A stretch of 64,000 nt of DNA from an uncultured Clostridium sp. (GCF_910588715.1 NZ_CAJURG010000001.1:588101-652100); one strand, 5' to 3'; numbered from the stretch's first letter, positions 42,018 through 51,823 are shown. Translations and numbers: made by a program. Notes: a model not told the origin generated them from the letters alone.

Positions 42018-44337
42018 TTTTATCAACTCCGATTAATGCATTTTTTAATACCTCTTCAACATTATCAGCAAATATTAATTTTAATTTACCTTTAATTGAT
42101 GATGGTATTTCATCCACATTCTTTTTATTTTCTTTTGGTAAAATTATAGTATCTATTCCTATTCTATGGGCTGCTAAACACTTTTCTTTAACTCCACCTA
42201 TAGCTAAAACTCTTCCTGTTAAAGTAACTTCTCCAGTCATAGATATACTTCCCTTTACCTTTTTCTTAGATAAGGCTGATACTAAAGCTGTAACTAATGT
42301 TACTCCTGCTGAAGGCCCATCCTTTGGAACTGCTCCTTCTGGAACATGAATATGAATATCATTTTTCTTATAAAATTCAGGTGATATTCCATACTTTTCA
42401 CTATTAGCTCTTACATAACTATAAGCTGCCTTAGCTGATTCTTGCATTACTGAACCTAATTGTCCTGTTAATTCAAGTTTACCATTTCCCTTCATAACAG
42501 CCACTTCAACTGGAAGTGTATCTCCACCATATGCAGTCCATGCAAGACCAGTAACGACTCCTACTTTATCCTTTTTTTCATCATTTTCAAATTCAAACAT
42601 AGAAGGCCCTAAATATTTTTCTAATTTGTTTGATGAAATTGTTAGGCTTTTCTTTTTACTTTTAATTAATTCAGTAATAGCCTTTCTAATTACTTTATTA
42701 ATTTGTCTTTCTAAGCTTCTAACACCTGATTCTTTAGTATACCCATTTACTATTTCTTTTATAGTGTTATCTGAAATTTTCATTATATTTTCATCCACAC
42801 CATACTCTTCCATAGCCTTTTTAATTAAATGATTTTTAGCAATATGGACCTTTTCTTCATAAGTATACCCAGAAACTTGAATTATCTCCATTCTATCAAG
42901 TAAAGCTCTAGGAATAGTATCTAATGAATTTGCTGTTGTAATAAAAAGTACATTAGATAAATCAATTGGAACTTCCATATAAGAATCCCTAAATTCTTTA
43001 TTTTGATTTTGGTCTAAAACCTCTAATAATGCATCTGCTGGGTTCCCTTTATAGTCTGCACTTAATTTATCAATTTCATCTAATAAAATTAATGGATTAT
43101 TTACTTTAGCTTCTTTTAAAGCATAAACTAATCTACCTGGCATTGCTCCAATGTAAGTTCTTCTATGACCTCTTATTTCAGCTTCATCACGAATACCACC
43201 TAAAGAAATTCTTACAAACTTTTTATTTATAGATTTAGCTATAGACTTAGCTATAGAACTTTTTCCAACTCCCGGAGGACCAACTAAGCATAAAATAGGT
43301 CCTTTTAAAGACTTAGTATATTGCTTTACAGCCAAATATTCTAGAATTCTTTCTTTAACTTCCTCTAATCCATAATGTTCTTCATCAAGTATCCCTGAAG
43401 CCTTTTCTATATCAAAAGAATCCTTAGTAGCTTTATTCCATGGTAATGCAACTACCCAATCTAAATAACTTCTGATATTATTCCCATCACTTGAATTAGA
43501 TAACTTTAATCTTGATAGCTCATACTCTACCTTTTCTTTAACTTCTTTAGACATTTTAAGCTTTTTCAATTGCTCATTATACTTATTAAATTCTCTTTTT
43601 TCCTCATCTTCTCCAAGTTCCTCTTGGATAGCCTTAATTTGTTCTCTTAAGAAATATTCTTTATTGCTTTTATCAATTTTACTTTTAACCTTATTACCTA
43701 TCTCTTTTTCAATCTCAACTATTTGTATTTCTTCATCAATAAAAACAAGTAATTTTTCTATTCTTTCATGAACATTAATAGTTTCTAATATTAATTGCTT
43801 TTTTTCATCTTCTAATTGTATATATGCAGCAATTAAATCTGTAACCTTACCTAAGTCTTTTTCTTGTTCCATCATTTTAAGAACTTTACTATCATCACCT
43901 TCTGTTGAATGAATATATGCAGCAAAAGCCTTACCTAGTTGATTTCTAAAAGCTAAATCTTCATTATTTTCAACGTTCTTTTCAGATTCTGATATTTTTT
44001 CAATAACTCCTCTTAAATGGTTATCTTTTTCTTCAAATTCTAATAATGTGGCTCTCTCTATTCCCTCAACTAAAACTCTTGTAGTTCCCTTTGGAAGCTT
44101 AAGTATTTGTTTTATTTTACATATAGTTCCTATTGAATACATGTCCTCTTTTTGAGCTGGTGCTTCAACCTTAGGATCTTTTTGTGTAACTAAAAATATA
44201 TTACCCTCTTGTAACATTGCCTCTTCAAGTGAAGCAATTGACTTTTCTCTACCAATATCAAAATGTATAATCATATTGGGAAAAATAGTAATACCTCTTA
44301 GAGGAATTAACGGCAATAAAATTGAATTTGTGTTCAT
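42007..44337 (-). CDS. lon: ATP-dependent Lon protease (LonA)
   Basis: A 776-residue soluble Lon: N-terminal substrate-binding LAN domain (1-200), coiled coil, AAA+ module with Walker A 'GPPGVGKSSIAKS' (353-360) and Walker B 'PLILLDEIDKL', and the protease domain with catalytic Ser in 'PKDGPSAGVTLVTA' and Lys in 'VKEKCLAAHR'. It degrades misfolded and regulatory proteins. ATG behind GGAGAGG. It is separated from lonB by a strong terminator and overlaps engB, so lon-engB is one unit. Confidence 0.98.
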   Translation of the reverse strand: MNTNSILLPLIPLRGITIFPNMIIHFDIGREKSIASLEEAMLQEGNIFLVTQKDPKVEAPAQKEDMYSIGTICKIKQILKLPKGTTRVLVEGIERATLLEFEEKDNHLRGVIEKISESEKNVENNEDLAFRNQLGKAFAAYIHSTEGDDSKVLKMMEQEKDLGKVTDLIAAYIQLEDEKKQLILETINVHERIEKLLVFIDEEIQIVEIEKEIGNKVKSKIDKSNKEYFLREQIKAIQEELGEDEEKREFNKYNEQLKKLKMSKEVKEKVEYELSRLKLSNSSDGNNIRSYLDWVVALPWNKATKDSFDIEKASGILDEEHYGLEEVKERILEYLAVKQYTKSLKGPILCLVGPPGVGKSSIAKSIAKSINKKFVRISLGGIRDEAEIRGHRRTYIGAMPGRLVYALKEAKVNNPLILLDEIDKLSADYKGNPADALLEVLDQNQNKEFRDSYMEVPIDLSNVLFITTANSLDTIPRALLDRMEIIQVSGYTYEEKVHIAKNHLIKKAMEEYGVDENIMKISDNTIKEIVNGYTKESGVRSLERQINKVIRKAITELIKSKKKSLTISSNKLEKYLGPSMFEFENDEKKDKVGVVTGLAWTAYGGDTLPVEVAVMKGNGKLELTGQLGSVMQESAKAAYSYVRANSEKYGISPEFYKKNDIHIHVPEGAVPKDGPSAGVTLVTALVSALSKKKVKGSISMTGEVTLTGRVLAIGGVKEKCLAAHRIGIDTIILPKENKKNVDEIPSSIKGKLKLIFADNVEEVLKNALIGVDKSDN

Positions 44338-44432
44338 TTTCCCTCTCCATTCTAAACATCATCTTATTAATACATTTAACTTTTCCATTATACACATAAA
44401 TATTATTTTTTTCAACTTTACACTAAACAACT

Positions 44433-44489
44433 AAATTGTATACTGCCATAAAAATTTAATCTTTTTATTTTTATGGCAGTATACAATTT
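44433..44489 (-). terminator. Strong terminator of lonB
   Basis: Perfect 23-bp stem (44433-44455 with 44467-44489), 11-nt loop, U-rich tail on the minus strand, abutting the lonB stop. Confidence 0.9.
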
Positions 44490-46141
44490 TATTCCTTTCC
44501 CTTTGCAGATAAAATATCTATTTTAGAACTTAAATCATCTATTATACATAAATTTAAAACATCTCTTATATTGTTAACTTTAATTATTGATATTCCTTCA
44601 TAATCATAAAAACTATTGCTCCAATTTGCTTCTGGAATCAATACTTGTGTTGCTCCTGCTTTTTTAGCTGCTAATATTTTTGCATTTACTCCTCCAATAG
44701 GATTAACAGCTCCAAGTAAACTTATTTCACCAGTCATTGCAATTTTACAATCGATAGGCTTTTTAACTATTGCACTATAAATAGCACTCGCAATTGCTAT
44801 TCCTGCAGATGGCCCATCTACTGGTATTCCTCCCGGTATATTTACATGAAGATCATATTGTTCACATTTTAAATCAAAAATATTATTTAAAGCAGTTAAT
44901 ACATTTTGTATTGATGAATATGCAGTACTCTTTCTTTTAATCTTTCTATTATTCATCGTAATTTCTTCTTCTTCAATAATACCTGAAATTTTAAGTTCAC
45001 CTTTTCTATTTAACACCTTTTTAGCTGTTGCTTCAATTTTCATAACCATACCTATGTTCGCTCCATGTACAGCTAATCCATTAACTACTCCAATTTGATG
45101 TTTATCTGAAACTCTTATATCCGGAATTTCAGTGTATTGACCATTTTCAATAACCCATCTTATATCTTCTTCTGTAATATTTTCTCTATCTTCATTAATA
45201 GCAACTCCTGCACACAATTGAACTAAATTAACAACTTCTCTACCATTAGAACAATGTCTGCTAATTATTTCCAAACCTCTATCTGTTGTTTTTAATCCAA
45301 CACGCTCTATAGCTCTACTTGCTATTTCTCTTATTTCACCTATTTCTAATCCTTTAAAAAAGACCTCTACACACCTAGACCTTATTGCGGGAATAATTTC
45401 CTCAGGACTTCTAGTTGTTGCACCTATAAGTCTAAAATCTGCTGGCAATCCATTTTCAAATATTTCTTTTATAAATGTAGGCATATTAGGATCTTCTGAA
45501 CTATAATATGAACTATCTAAAAATACCTTTCTATCTTCTAATACCTTAAGAAGTTTATTCATTTCTATTGGATGCAATTCACCTATTTCATCTATAAATA
45601 ATATTCCTCCATGAGCCTTTGTTACAGCTCCAGGTTTAGGCTGTGGTATTCCAGCTACTCCTAATGCTCCAGCCCCTTGATAAATCGGATCATGAACTGA
45701 ACCTATTAAAGGATCTGCAATACCCCTTTCATCAAATCTTATAGTAGTAGCATCTATTTCAACAAATTTAGCATCTTTCTTAAAAGGTGATTTTTCCCTT
45801 TTTTTAGCTTCTTCTAATACTAATCTAGCTGCTGCTGTCTTTCCTATTCCAGGTGGCCCATAAATAATCACATGTTGGGGATTAGGTCCACATATAGCAG
45901 CCTTTAATGCCTTTATTCCCTCTTCTTGTCCTATAATATCCTCAAAATTAACTGGTCTACTTTTTTCTGTTAAAGGTTCTGTTAACTTGATTCTTCTCAT
46001 TTTAAGAAGATTTTCCATACCCTTTTTATTTTCTTTATCAACTACAGCATCTCTAGAATGATTCGTTTTATTACTATTAAATAGATATATTATAAATAGA
46101 ATCATCATTATAAATTGCAGTATTATCATTATTTCATTCAT
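44489..46141 (-). CDS. lonB: Membrane-associated Lon-family protease LonB
   Basis: A 550-residue protease lacking the LAN domain. Residues 4-21 form a membrane anchor ('IILQFIMMILFIIYLF'), then AAA+ with Walker A 'IYGPPGIGKTAAARL' near residue 96 and 'GGILFIDEIGELH', and a Lon protease domain with Ser in 'PVDGPSAGIAIAS'. In Bacillus its orthologue acts in the forespore; the gene order lon-lonB-clpX is conserved in clostridia. ATG behind GGAGG. Single-gene unit, hairpins on both sides. Confidence 0.94.
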   Translation of the reverse strand: MNEIMIILQFIMMILFIIYLFNSNKTNHSRDAVVDKENKKGMENLLKMRRIKLTEPLTEKSRPVNFEDIIGQEEGIKALKAAICGPNPQHVIIYGPPGIGKTAAARLVLEEAKKREKSPFKKDAKFVEIDATTIRFDERGIADPLIGSVHDPIYQGAGALGVAGIPQPKPGAVTKAHGGILFIDEIGELHPIEMNKLLKVLEDRKVFLDSSYYSSEDPNMPTFIKEIFENGLPADFRLIGATTRSPEEIIPAIRSRCVEVFFKGLEIGEIREIASRAIERVGLKTTDRGLEIISRHCSNGREVVNLVQLCAGVAINEDRENITEEDIRWVIENGQYTEIPDIRVSDKHQIGVVNGLAVHGANIGMVMKIEATAKKVLNRKGELKISGIIEEEEITMNNRKIKRKSTAYSSIQNVLTALNNIFDLKCEQYDLHVNIPGGIPVDGPSAGIAIASAIYSAIVKKPIDCKIAMTGEISLLGAVNPIGGVNAKILAAKKAGATQVLIPEANWSNSFYDYEGISIIKVNNIRDVLNLCIIDDLSSKIDILSAKGKE

Positions 46142-46274
46142 AAAGATTTATCCTCCACTTTTGCAAATTCTATTTGTATTATTAACCTTTAATAGTTGTA
46201 TTATTCCATAAATGGTTGCAATTAATTATAAATTTTATAGTATATTTTCATATTAATTAAAAAGTAAAAAAATA

Positions 46275-46304
46275 AAAACACCTCTAGAAATCTAGAGGTG
46301 TTTT
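46275..46304 (-). terminator. Terminator of clpX
   Basis: 14-bp stem AAAACACCTCTAGA with 46291-46304 and a minimal loop, U-rich on the minus strand. Confidence 0.85.
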
Positions 46305-46305
46305 A

Positions 46306-47601
46306 TTATGCTGTTTCCATACCTTTTCTTTTTTTAGTTTTTTTAGATTTTAAAACTGGTCTAACTTCGTTTTCACCTAATCTTACTAATTCAGGTAACT
46401 CCTTAGATTTAATTGTAGATTCTGTTATAATAACCTTGCTTATATTCTCATCTGATGGAATATCAAACATAATATCAATCATTATATCTTCAACAATTGC
46501 TCTTAATCCTCTAGCACCTGTTTTTCTTGCAATAGCTTCATCTGCAATAGCCTTAAGTGCATCTTCAGTAAACTCTAATTCTACATTGTCAATTTCAAAT
46601 AATTTATTATATTGTTTAACTAATGCATTTTTAGGTTGACTTAAAATATTAATTAAGGCATCTTGATCTAAAGATTCTAAAGAAACTACCATAGGTAATC
46701 TTCCTACAAATTCTGGTATTAAACCAAATTTTAATAAATCTTCTGGAAGAACATTCTTTAAAGCTTCTCCTACATCTTTAGTTTCCTTAGATTGAATTTC
46801 AGCACCAAATCCCATAGTGCTTACTCTTGTTCTCTTTTGGATTATTTTTTCTATACCATCAAAAGCCCCACCACAAATAAATAATATATTTGCAGTATTA
46901 ATTTGAATAAACTCTTGGTGTGGATGCTTTCTTCCACCTTGTGGTGGAACAGAAGCTGTTGTTCCTTCTAATATTTTTAATAATGCTTGTTGAACTCCTT
47001 CACCTGAAACATCTCTAGTTATAGATGGATTTTCAGACTTTCTAGCAATTTTATCAATTTCATCAATATATATTATTCCTTTTTCTGCTTTCTCAACATC
47101 GTAATCAGCATTTTGTATTAGTTTAAGTAAAATGTTTTCAACATCTTCACCTACATAACCTGCTTCTGTTAAAGTTGTAGCATCAGCTATTGCAAATGGA
47201 ACATTTAAAAATCTAGCTAATGTTTGAGCTAATAACGTTTTACCAGAACCTGTTGGTCCTAATAATAAGATATTACTTTTTTGAAGCTCAATATCATCAT
47301 CTACCATATTAGCTTTAACTCTCTTATAATGATTGTAAACGGCAACTGATAATGCTTTTTTCGCTCTATCTTGACCTATTACATATTGATCTAAATATGC
47401 TTTAATTTCTGTTGGTTTTGGTAATGCTGTAGTATCTAATTCCACATTATCTTCAAATTCATCTTGAATTATGTCAGAACATAAATCTATACACTCATCA
47501 CATATATATACTCCAGGTCCCGCAATTAACCTCTTTACTTGATCTTGATTTTTACCACAAAATGAACACTTTAATTGCTTTTTATCTTCAAATTTAGCCA
47601 T
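46306..47601 (-). CDS. clpX: ClpX, AAA+ unfoldase of ClpXP
   Basis: A 431-residue unfoldase. N-terminal zinc-binding domain: Cys12, Cys15, Cys34, Cys37. Walker A 'LLGPTGSGKTLLAQTLA' near residue 114, Walker B 'IIYIDEIDKIA', pore loop 'AGYVGEDVENIL' and sensor motifs 'GARGLRAIVEDI'. It unfolds tagged proteins into ClpP. ATG behind GAGGTGATG; it follows clpP by 36 bp and must be cotranscribed. Typical length. Confidence 0.98.
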   Translation of the reverse strand: MAKFEDKKQLKCSFCGKNQDQVKRLIAGPGVYICDECIDLCSDIIQDEFEDNVELDTTALPKPTEIKAYLDQYVIGQDRAKKALSVAVYNHYKRVKANMVDDDIELQKSNILLLGPTGSGKTLLAQTLARFLNVPFAIADATTLTEAGYVGEDVENILLKLIQNADYDVEKAEKGIIYIDEIDKIARKSENPSITRDVSGEGVQQALLKILEGTTASVPPQGGRKHPHQEFIQINTANILFICGGAFDGIEKIIQKRTRVSTMGFGAEIQSKETKDVGEALKNVLPEDLLKFGLIPEFVGRLPMVVSLESLDQDALINILSQPKNALVKQYNKLFEIDNVELEFTEDALKAIADEAIARKTGARGLRAIVEDIMIDIMFDIPSDENISKVIITESTIKSKELPELVRLGENEVRPVLKSKKTKKRKGMETA

Positions 47602-47637
47602 AACATCACCTCACTTTGGCCATACTGCCAAAATTAA

Positions 47638-48234
47638 TTATTTTTTATTTTTAACTATTACTTCGTCAATTAATCCAATATTTAATGCTTCATCTGCACT
47701 CATGAAGTTATCTCTTTCACACATTTGAACCATTGTTTCATAATCAACTTTTCCATTAGTAGATTCTGCCATTGTCCTAGTTAAAGTTTCTTTTATCTTT
47801 AATATTCTTCTAGCATGAATATCAATATCAGTAGCTTGACCTTGGAAACCTCCTAATGGTTGGTGAATCATTATCTCACTATTTGGAAGCGCAAATCTCT
47901 TTCCTTTAGCACCACTTGATAATAAGAATGCTCCCATAGAAGCTGCCATACCAATACAAATTGTACTTACATCACATTTTATATATTGCATAGTGTCATA
48001 AATAGCCATTCCTGAAGTAATTGATCCACCAGGACTATTTATGTAAAGATAAATATCTTTATCTGGATCTTCACTTTCTAAAAATAATAACTGAGCTACA
48101 ACTAAATTAGCAGTAACATCATTAACTTCCCCACTAAGCATTATAATTCTGTCTTTTAAAAGTCTTGAAAATATATCGTAAGACCTTTCTCCTCTTCCTG
48201 TTTGCTCTACAACGTATGGAACATAATTGCTCAT
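47638..48234 (-). CDS. clpP: ClpP serine protease
   Basis: A 198-residue tetradecameric peptidase. Catalytic Ser99 ('GMAASMGAFL') and His124 ('EIMIHQPLGG') with an Asp near residue 173; no signal. ATG behind AGGAGGG. It lies 158 bp after tig, behind a separate hairpin, so clpP-clpX may have its own promoter. No CtsR or CIRCE operator is apparent in that gap. Confidence 0.98.
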   Translation of the reverse strand: MSNYVPYVVEQTGRGERSYDIFSRLLKDRIIMLSGEVNDVTANLVVAQLLFLESEDPDKDIYLYINSPGGSITSGMAIYDTMQYIKCDVSTICIGMAASMGAFLLSSGAKGKRFALPNSEIMIHQPLGGFQGQATDIDIHARRILKIKETLTRTMAESTNGKVDYETMVQMCERDNFMSADEALNIGLIDEVIVKNKK

Positions 48235-48358
48235 TTTTGTTTCCCTCCTTTTCTCTTCAAAACCCTTCTTACTTTATAATATATCCAACTAATCAAAAGT
48301 AATTATATTTAAATTATATAAAATTTACTTTATTTTGTTAAATAAAATATTTTAATAA

Positions 48359-48380
48359 TTGCCAGAATTTCTTCTGGCAA
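48359..48380 (-). terminator. Terminator of tig
   Basis: TTGCCAGAA/TTCTGGCAA stem (48359-48367 with 48372-48380), tetraloop, then U-rich on the minus strand. Confidence 0.85.
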
Positions 48381-48392
48381 TTAATTTAAAGA

Positions 48393-49676
48393 CTATTTAT
48401 TGTTTTCAAGTAATAATTTCATTGTTTTGTTTGTAATAACATCAGCTCTTAATGCAGCTTGTTGGCTTTGCATTAATAAATCAATCATTTTTTCATCTTC
48501 TGATTGAGAGTACATTTTAGCAACTTCTATAGCTTTTGCTTTTATTTCTTCTTCAGTTGCATCAATGTTTTCAGCTTTTTCTATAGCTTCTAATACTAAA
48601 TCTACTTTTACTTTAGTTTGAGCATTAGATCTCATATATTCTCTCATTTTTTCTTGATCAGTTCCAGTAAATTGGAAGTATTGTTCTAAGCTTAAACCTT
48701 GATATTGTAATCTTTGTTGTAAGTTTTGAACCATTTTATCTACTTCTTTTTCAACCATAACTTCTGGAATTTCAACTTTAGCATTTTCAGCTACAGCAGT
48801 AATTACAGCTTCTTCAAATTCTCTTTCAGCTCTTTCATTGTTAGCATCTTCTAATTTTTTAGTTACATCAGCCTTTAAATCAGCTATATTATCAAACTCA
48901 GATGTTTCTTTAGCAAATTCATCATCTAATTCTGGTAATTCTTTAACCTTTATTTCTTTTATAGTAACTTCAAATTTAGCTGGCTTTCCATTTAATTCTT
49001 CTTTTCCATAGTTTTCTGGGAAAGTAACATTAACTTCTACTGTATCATTTATTTTAGCCCCAACTAATTGTTCTTCAAATGTATCGATGAAAGTCTTTGA
49101 TCCAATTTCTAAAGAGTAATCTTTTCCTTCTCCCCCTTGGAATGCTTCTCCATCAACATATCCTTTGAAATCAATAACAGCTATGTTTCCATTGTCAACT
49201 GTTCCTTCAGTTTTAGCTTCAATTCTTGCATTTTTTTCTTGCATTTCTTTTAGCTTCTTTGAAACTTCTTCTTCAGTTACTTCATAAGTTTTCTTTTCTA
49301 TTGATAAACCTTTGTATTCACCTAATTCAACTTCAGGATATACAGTAACTTCTGCAGTGTAAACAAAATCCTTGCCTTCTCCTACTTCAACTACATCTAT
49401 CTTTGGATAGTCCACTGGTATTATGTTATTTTCTTTTAATACCTCACTATATGATCCTTCTATTGCAAAATTAACAGCATCTTCTAAAAGAACTTCTATA
49501 CCATAATATTTTTTAACCACATTCATAGGAACTTTTCCTTTTCTGAATCCTGGTACATTGAAATTCTTAACATTTTTCTTATAAGCTCTTGTTAATGCAG
49601 CATCAAATTTTTCTGCTTCAACCTTTACTTCAAACTTAACGATATTTACATCGATTTTTTCCATTTTAGCTTCCAT
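48393..49676 (-). CDS. tig: Trigger factor
   Basis: A 427-residue ribosome-bound chaperone and peptidyl-prolyl isomerase. N-terminal ribosome-binding signature 'NVPGFRKGKVPMNVVKK' (GFRxGK loop), central FKBP-type domain ('GNIAVIDFKGYVDGEAFQ'), and C-terminal helical arms. ATG (MEAKMEK) is correctly spaced from AGGAGGAA; the second ATG four codons on is not needed. Expressed from a promoter 50 bp upstream. Confidence 0.97.
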   Translation of the reverse strand: MEAKMEKIDVNIVKFEVKVEAEKFDAALTRAYKKNVKNFNVPGFRKGKVPMNVVKKYYGIEVLLEDAVNFAIEGSYSEVLKENNIIPVDYPKIDVVEVGEGKDFVYTAEVTVYPEVELGEYKGLSIEKKTYEVTEEEVSKKLKEMQEKNARIEAKTEGTVDNGNIAVIDFKGYVDGEAFQGGEGKDYSLEIGSKTFIDTFEEQLVGAKINDTVEVNVTFPENYGKEELNGKPAKFEVTIKEIKVKELPELDDEFAKETSEFDNIADLKADVTKKLEDANNERAEREFEEAVITAVAENAKVEIPEVMVEKEVDKMVQNLQQRLQYQGLSLEQYFQFTGTDQEKMREYMRSNAQTKVKVDLVLEAIEKAENIDATEEEIKAKAIEVAKMYSQSEDEKMIDLLMQSQQAALRADVITNKTMKLLLENNK

Positions 49677-49727
49677 TGTATATTCCTCCTAAAAAAGTAT
49701 CTCTTGTTTGATTAATACAACTAGCTT

Positions 49728-49757
49728 ATTATAACACATTCAAGCTATTTTTTACAA
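49728..49757 (-). promoter_or_regulatory. Extended -10 promoter of tig
   Basis: On the minus strand TTGTAA (49752-49757), 18-nt spacer, TATAAT (49728-49733) preceded by TGT, an extended -10 arrangement. Predicted leader about 45 nt. Confidence 0.6.
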
Positions 49758-49966
49758 ATGTTTGTTCATAAACTCACTTAATATTTTGCCTTTAACTAGT
49801 AATATACATAATATTGCCAACAATTTCAACCTTTAATTTATTTTAATAAATTTTATAAAATATTTCTATAAGTTTTATTATTTTTAAGCATAATTTTAAT
49901 TTACAATTTTCTTTTAATATCTTATCTATTTTCCAACCTTTTTCATACCTATTATTCGACAATAAA

Positions 49967-50158
49967 TCATTTTGATTTGCAGCATTTTTTTGACTTGTTG
50001 CATCCACTACATTTATTATTTTTGTTACTTTTTTTACTGCAACAGCCACCACACCTCAATATCCCTAATTCTCTCATTTCTTCTATGCTTAATTTAGCTT
50101 CATTTTCACTATAATCTTCATAATCTGGTTTATCTTTTAAAATATCATCTCTATTCAC
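49967..50158 (-). CDS. Small protein with Cys-rich tail, unknown
   Basis: A 63-residue protein starting at GTG 50158, eight nt after AAGGAAGGGG; the frame is open further upstream but without a site. The first 37 residues are acidic ('DKPDYEDYSENEAK'), the rest is a Cys/Lys-rich tail ('RCGGCCSKKSN', 'CSGCNKSKKCCKSK') with seven Cys, resembling a small metal-binding tail. It lies between tig and the sRNA candidate. No family recognised; metal storage is only a guess. Confidence 0.6.
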   Translation of the reverse strand: MNRDDILKDKPDYEDYSENEAKLSIEEMRELGILRCGGCCSKKSNKNNKCSGCNKSKKCCKSK

Positions 50159-50267
50159 TACGTATACCCCTTCCTTATTTAAGCCATATATTAACATTAT
50201 TTTTTACTAATTTTATTATAAATTTATACATAAAAAAATTTTTTTCAACTTTTTTTGTAAATAATAT

Positions 50268-50295
50268 TTGATTTTATGAAATATTATTGTATAAT
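50268..50295 (+). promoter_or_regulatory. Orphan sigma-A promoter of a candidate sRNA
   Basis: TTGATT (50268-50273), 16-nt spacer, perfect TATAAT (50290-50295). No ORF lies downstream on this strand before the terminator at 50433. Confidence 0.6.
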
Positions 50296-50301
50296 ATTAA
50301 T

Positions 50302-50460
50302 ATAGTATTTATAAATTAAATACTTTAAATAGCCCATACCACTCTATATTATAAATAATTTTAATTATAGAGTTTTAATAAAACCCCACACAATCACTTA
50401 TTCCCTTTCTTAAGTGATTGTAATCCCTTAGGCCTGTGCATTTATATGCACAGGTTTTTT
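50302..50460 (+). ncRNA. Candidate C-rich small RNA
   Basis: Predicted transcript of about 159 nt. Hairpins: 50305-50311 with 50317-50323 (7 bp, at the 5' end); 50341-50348 with 50366-50373 (8 bp); 50391-50400 with 50411-50420 (10 bp perfect, loop UUCCCUUUCU); terminator 50433-50441 with 50446-50454 and six U. Single-stranded C-rich segments GCCCAUACC (50332), ACCCCAC (50383), the loop UUCCCUUU and AUCCCUUA (50423) could pair with Shine-Dalgarno sequences, as do C-rich loops of Firmicute sRNAs such as the RsaE/UCCC type. No start codon with a plausible ribosome binding site occurs. Not a 6S, tmRNA or SRP RNA by anything I can see. Confidence 0.55.
50433..50460 (+). terminator. Intrinsic terminator of the candidate sRNA
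   Basis: CCTGTGCAT-TTAT-ATGCACAGG (9 bp) then six U; it acts on the + strand, where no protein gene precedes it. Confidence 0.9.
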
Positions 50461-50575
50461 ATTTCTATATATAATTGTTAACAGTATATTATCTTACTAA
50501 AATTGTATTATACAAATATTATATTTTTTATCCATTACTTCAATAATATCAATATTAAAACTCTGTAATTATAAA

Positions 50576-51817
50576 TTATATTTCTATTTTCTGTATTCCA
50601 TTAACTATAAATTTATTATCTTCATACTCTAAATTAATAATAAATGATGCTTCATTATAATTTTTAGCAAATGGGAATATTTTTTTATACACACTATATT
50701 CAACCTTAGTAAGTAAACTAGCTTTATATATCCCTTCTTCATATTTAAAATCACTTTTTTCAATTTCAACAGCTAAATCACTTATTTCATAACTATTGCT
50801 AAATAAGAAAGCTTTTTCATTCATATAATTGTAAACTACTTCTTTCACTAATTCTATAGATCCAGAAATTAAATTTTTATCCTTATTATTAAGTGCATTA
50901 AATACACTACTATAAAAACTATCTACTGTTTCATTAATCATATTATTCAATCTGTCATTTACCATATCTATATTAAGATTAATATATTGATTATTACCTA
51001 TTGATATTTCCTCACTTTTAATAATTCCCCAAGGAAATTCTCTTTGAATAAATACTTTAATATCTTTATCTTTTGGAAGAGGTCCATAATTTTTAATTTC
51101 CTTAGAAATAAGACCTGTATCAACATTATTTATAAATACTTTTGCATCATCATAATTTGAATATACTGTAATATAATTAGCATCTATATTTACTTCAACT
51201 ATTTTATCTTCCATTAGATTTATAATTTTACTTTCACTTATATCACCATATTTAGTTTTATATTTATATGAAAGTGAATATTCTCCGGGAATAATATTAA
51301 ACTCAGCCTCATTAATCAAATTAAACCTTTTATTTAAAAACTCTACATTAACATCACTTATGTTTGTAGTAAATTTAACATTAATAGTATTAATATCAAT
51401 ATAATACTTATCATAAAGAAAACCTTTTTTAATTTTCAATTTAAAATTTTCACTTTCCCCATTTCTTCTAATTTCATTAACTATTTTATTAATTCTTAAT
51501 TTATTTTTATCGTATCCATCAATTAAAGGTTTTAACTCTTTAGATGCTATATCTTTATCCTCTAATTTAACACACTTAGCTAATGAATTAGAGTTTCCAT
51601 TAATTAAAGCTAACTCAAACTTTTTTAAAAGCTTTTCCTTTGATAACGTAAAACTACTAAATAAAAATATTAAAATAACAAATATAACTACACTAATTAT
51701 ACTTAACTCTAACTTTCTTTCTTTAAATAAACTCTTAAATTCCTTACCCTTAATATATTTAACATACTCAATAAAAAGATTATAATTAGACTTTATCATT
51801 TCTTTGAAGTTTTTCAT
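50576..51817 (-). CDS. TcaA/YvbJ-like membrane protein without zinc ribbon
   Basis: A 413-residue single-span membrane protein: cytoplasmic 36-residue basic N-terminus, helix near 37-58 ('ELSIISVVIFVILIFLF'), extracytoplasmic TcaA-type domains with repeated 'PGEYSLSYKYKTKYGD' and 'YNYNYDDAKVFIN'-like strands ('VYSNYDDAKVFINN'), and an NTF2-like C-terminal domain ('SFYSSVFNALNNKDKN'). TcaA/YvbJ proteins sense glycopeptide stress or modulate envelope processes. The usual N-terminal zinc ribbon is missing. A small CxxC-bearing protein gene ends 6 bp upstream in the same unit and could complement it. Confidence 0.75.
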   Translation of the reverse strand: MKNFKEMIKSNYNLFIEYVKYIKGKEFKSLFKERKLELSIISVVIFVILIFLFSSFTLSKEKLLKKFELALINGNSNSLAKCVKLEDKDIASKELKPLIDGYDKNKLRINKIVNEIRRNGESENFKLKIKKGFLYDKYYIDINTINVKFTTNISDVNVEFLNKRFNLINEAEFNIIPGEYSLSYKYKTKYGDISESKIINLMEDKIVEVNIDANYITVYSNYDDAKVFINNVDTGLISKEIKNYGPLPKDKDIKVFIQREFPWGIIKSEEISIGNNQYINLNIDMVNDRLNNMINETVDSFYSSVFNALNNKDKNLISGSIELVKEVVYNYMNEKAFLFSNSYEISDLAVEIEKSDFKYEEGIYKASLLTKVEYSVYKKIFPFAKNYNEASFIINLEYEDNKFIVNGIQKIEI

Positions 51818-51823
51818 AAAATA

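Noticed and set aside
46298..46639. 113-residue + ORF opposite clpX
   Set aside because: Starts inside the terminator and runs antisense to conserved sequence.
49843..50052. 69-residue ORF overlapping the Cys-tail protein gene
   Set aside because: No ribosome binding site, composition of a shadow frame, overlaps a better-supported gene.
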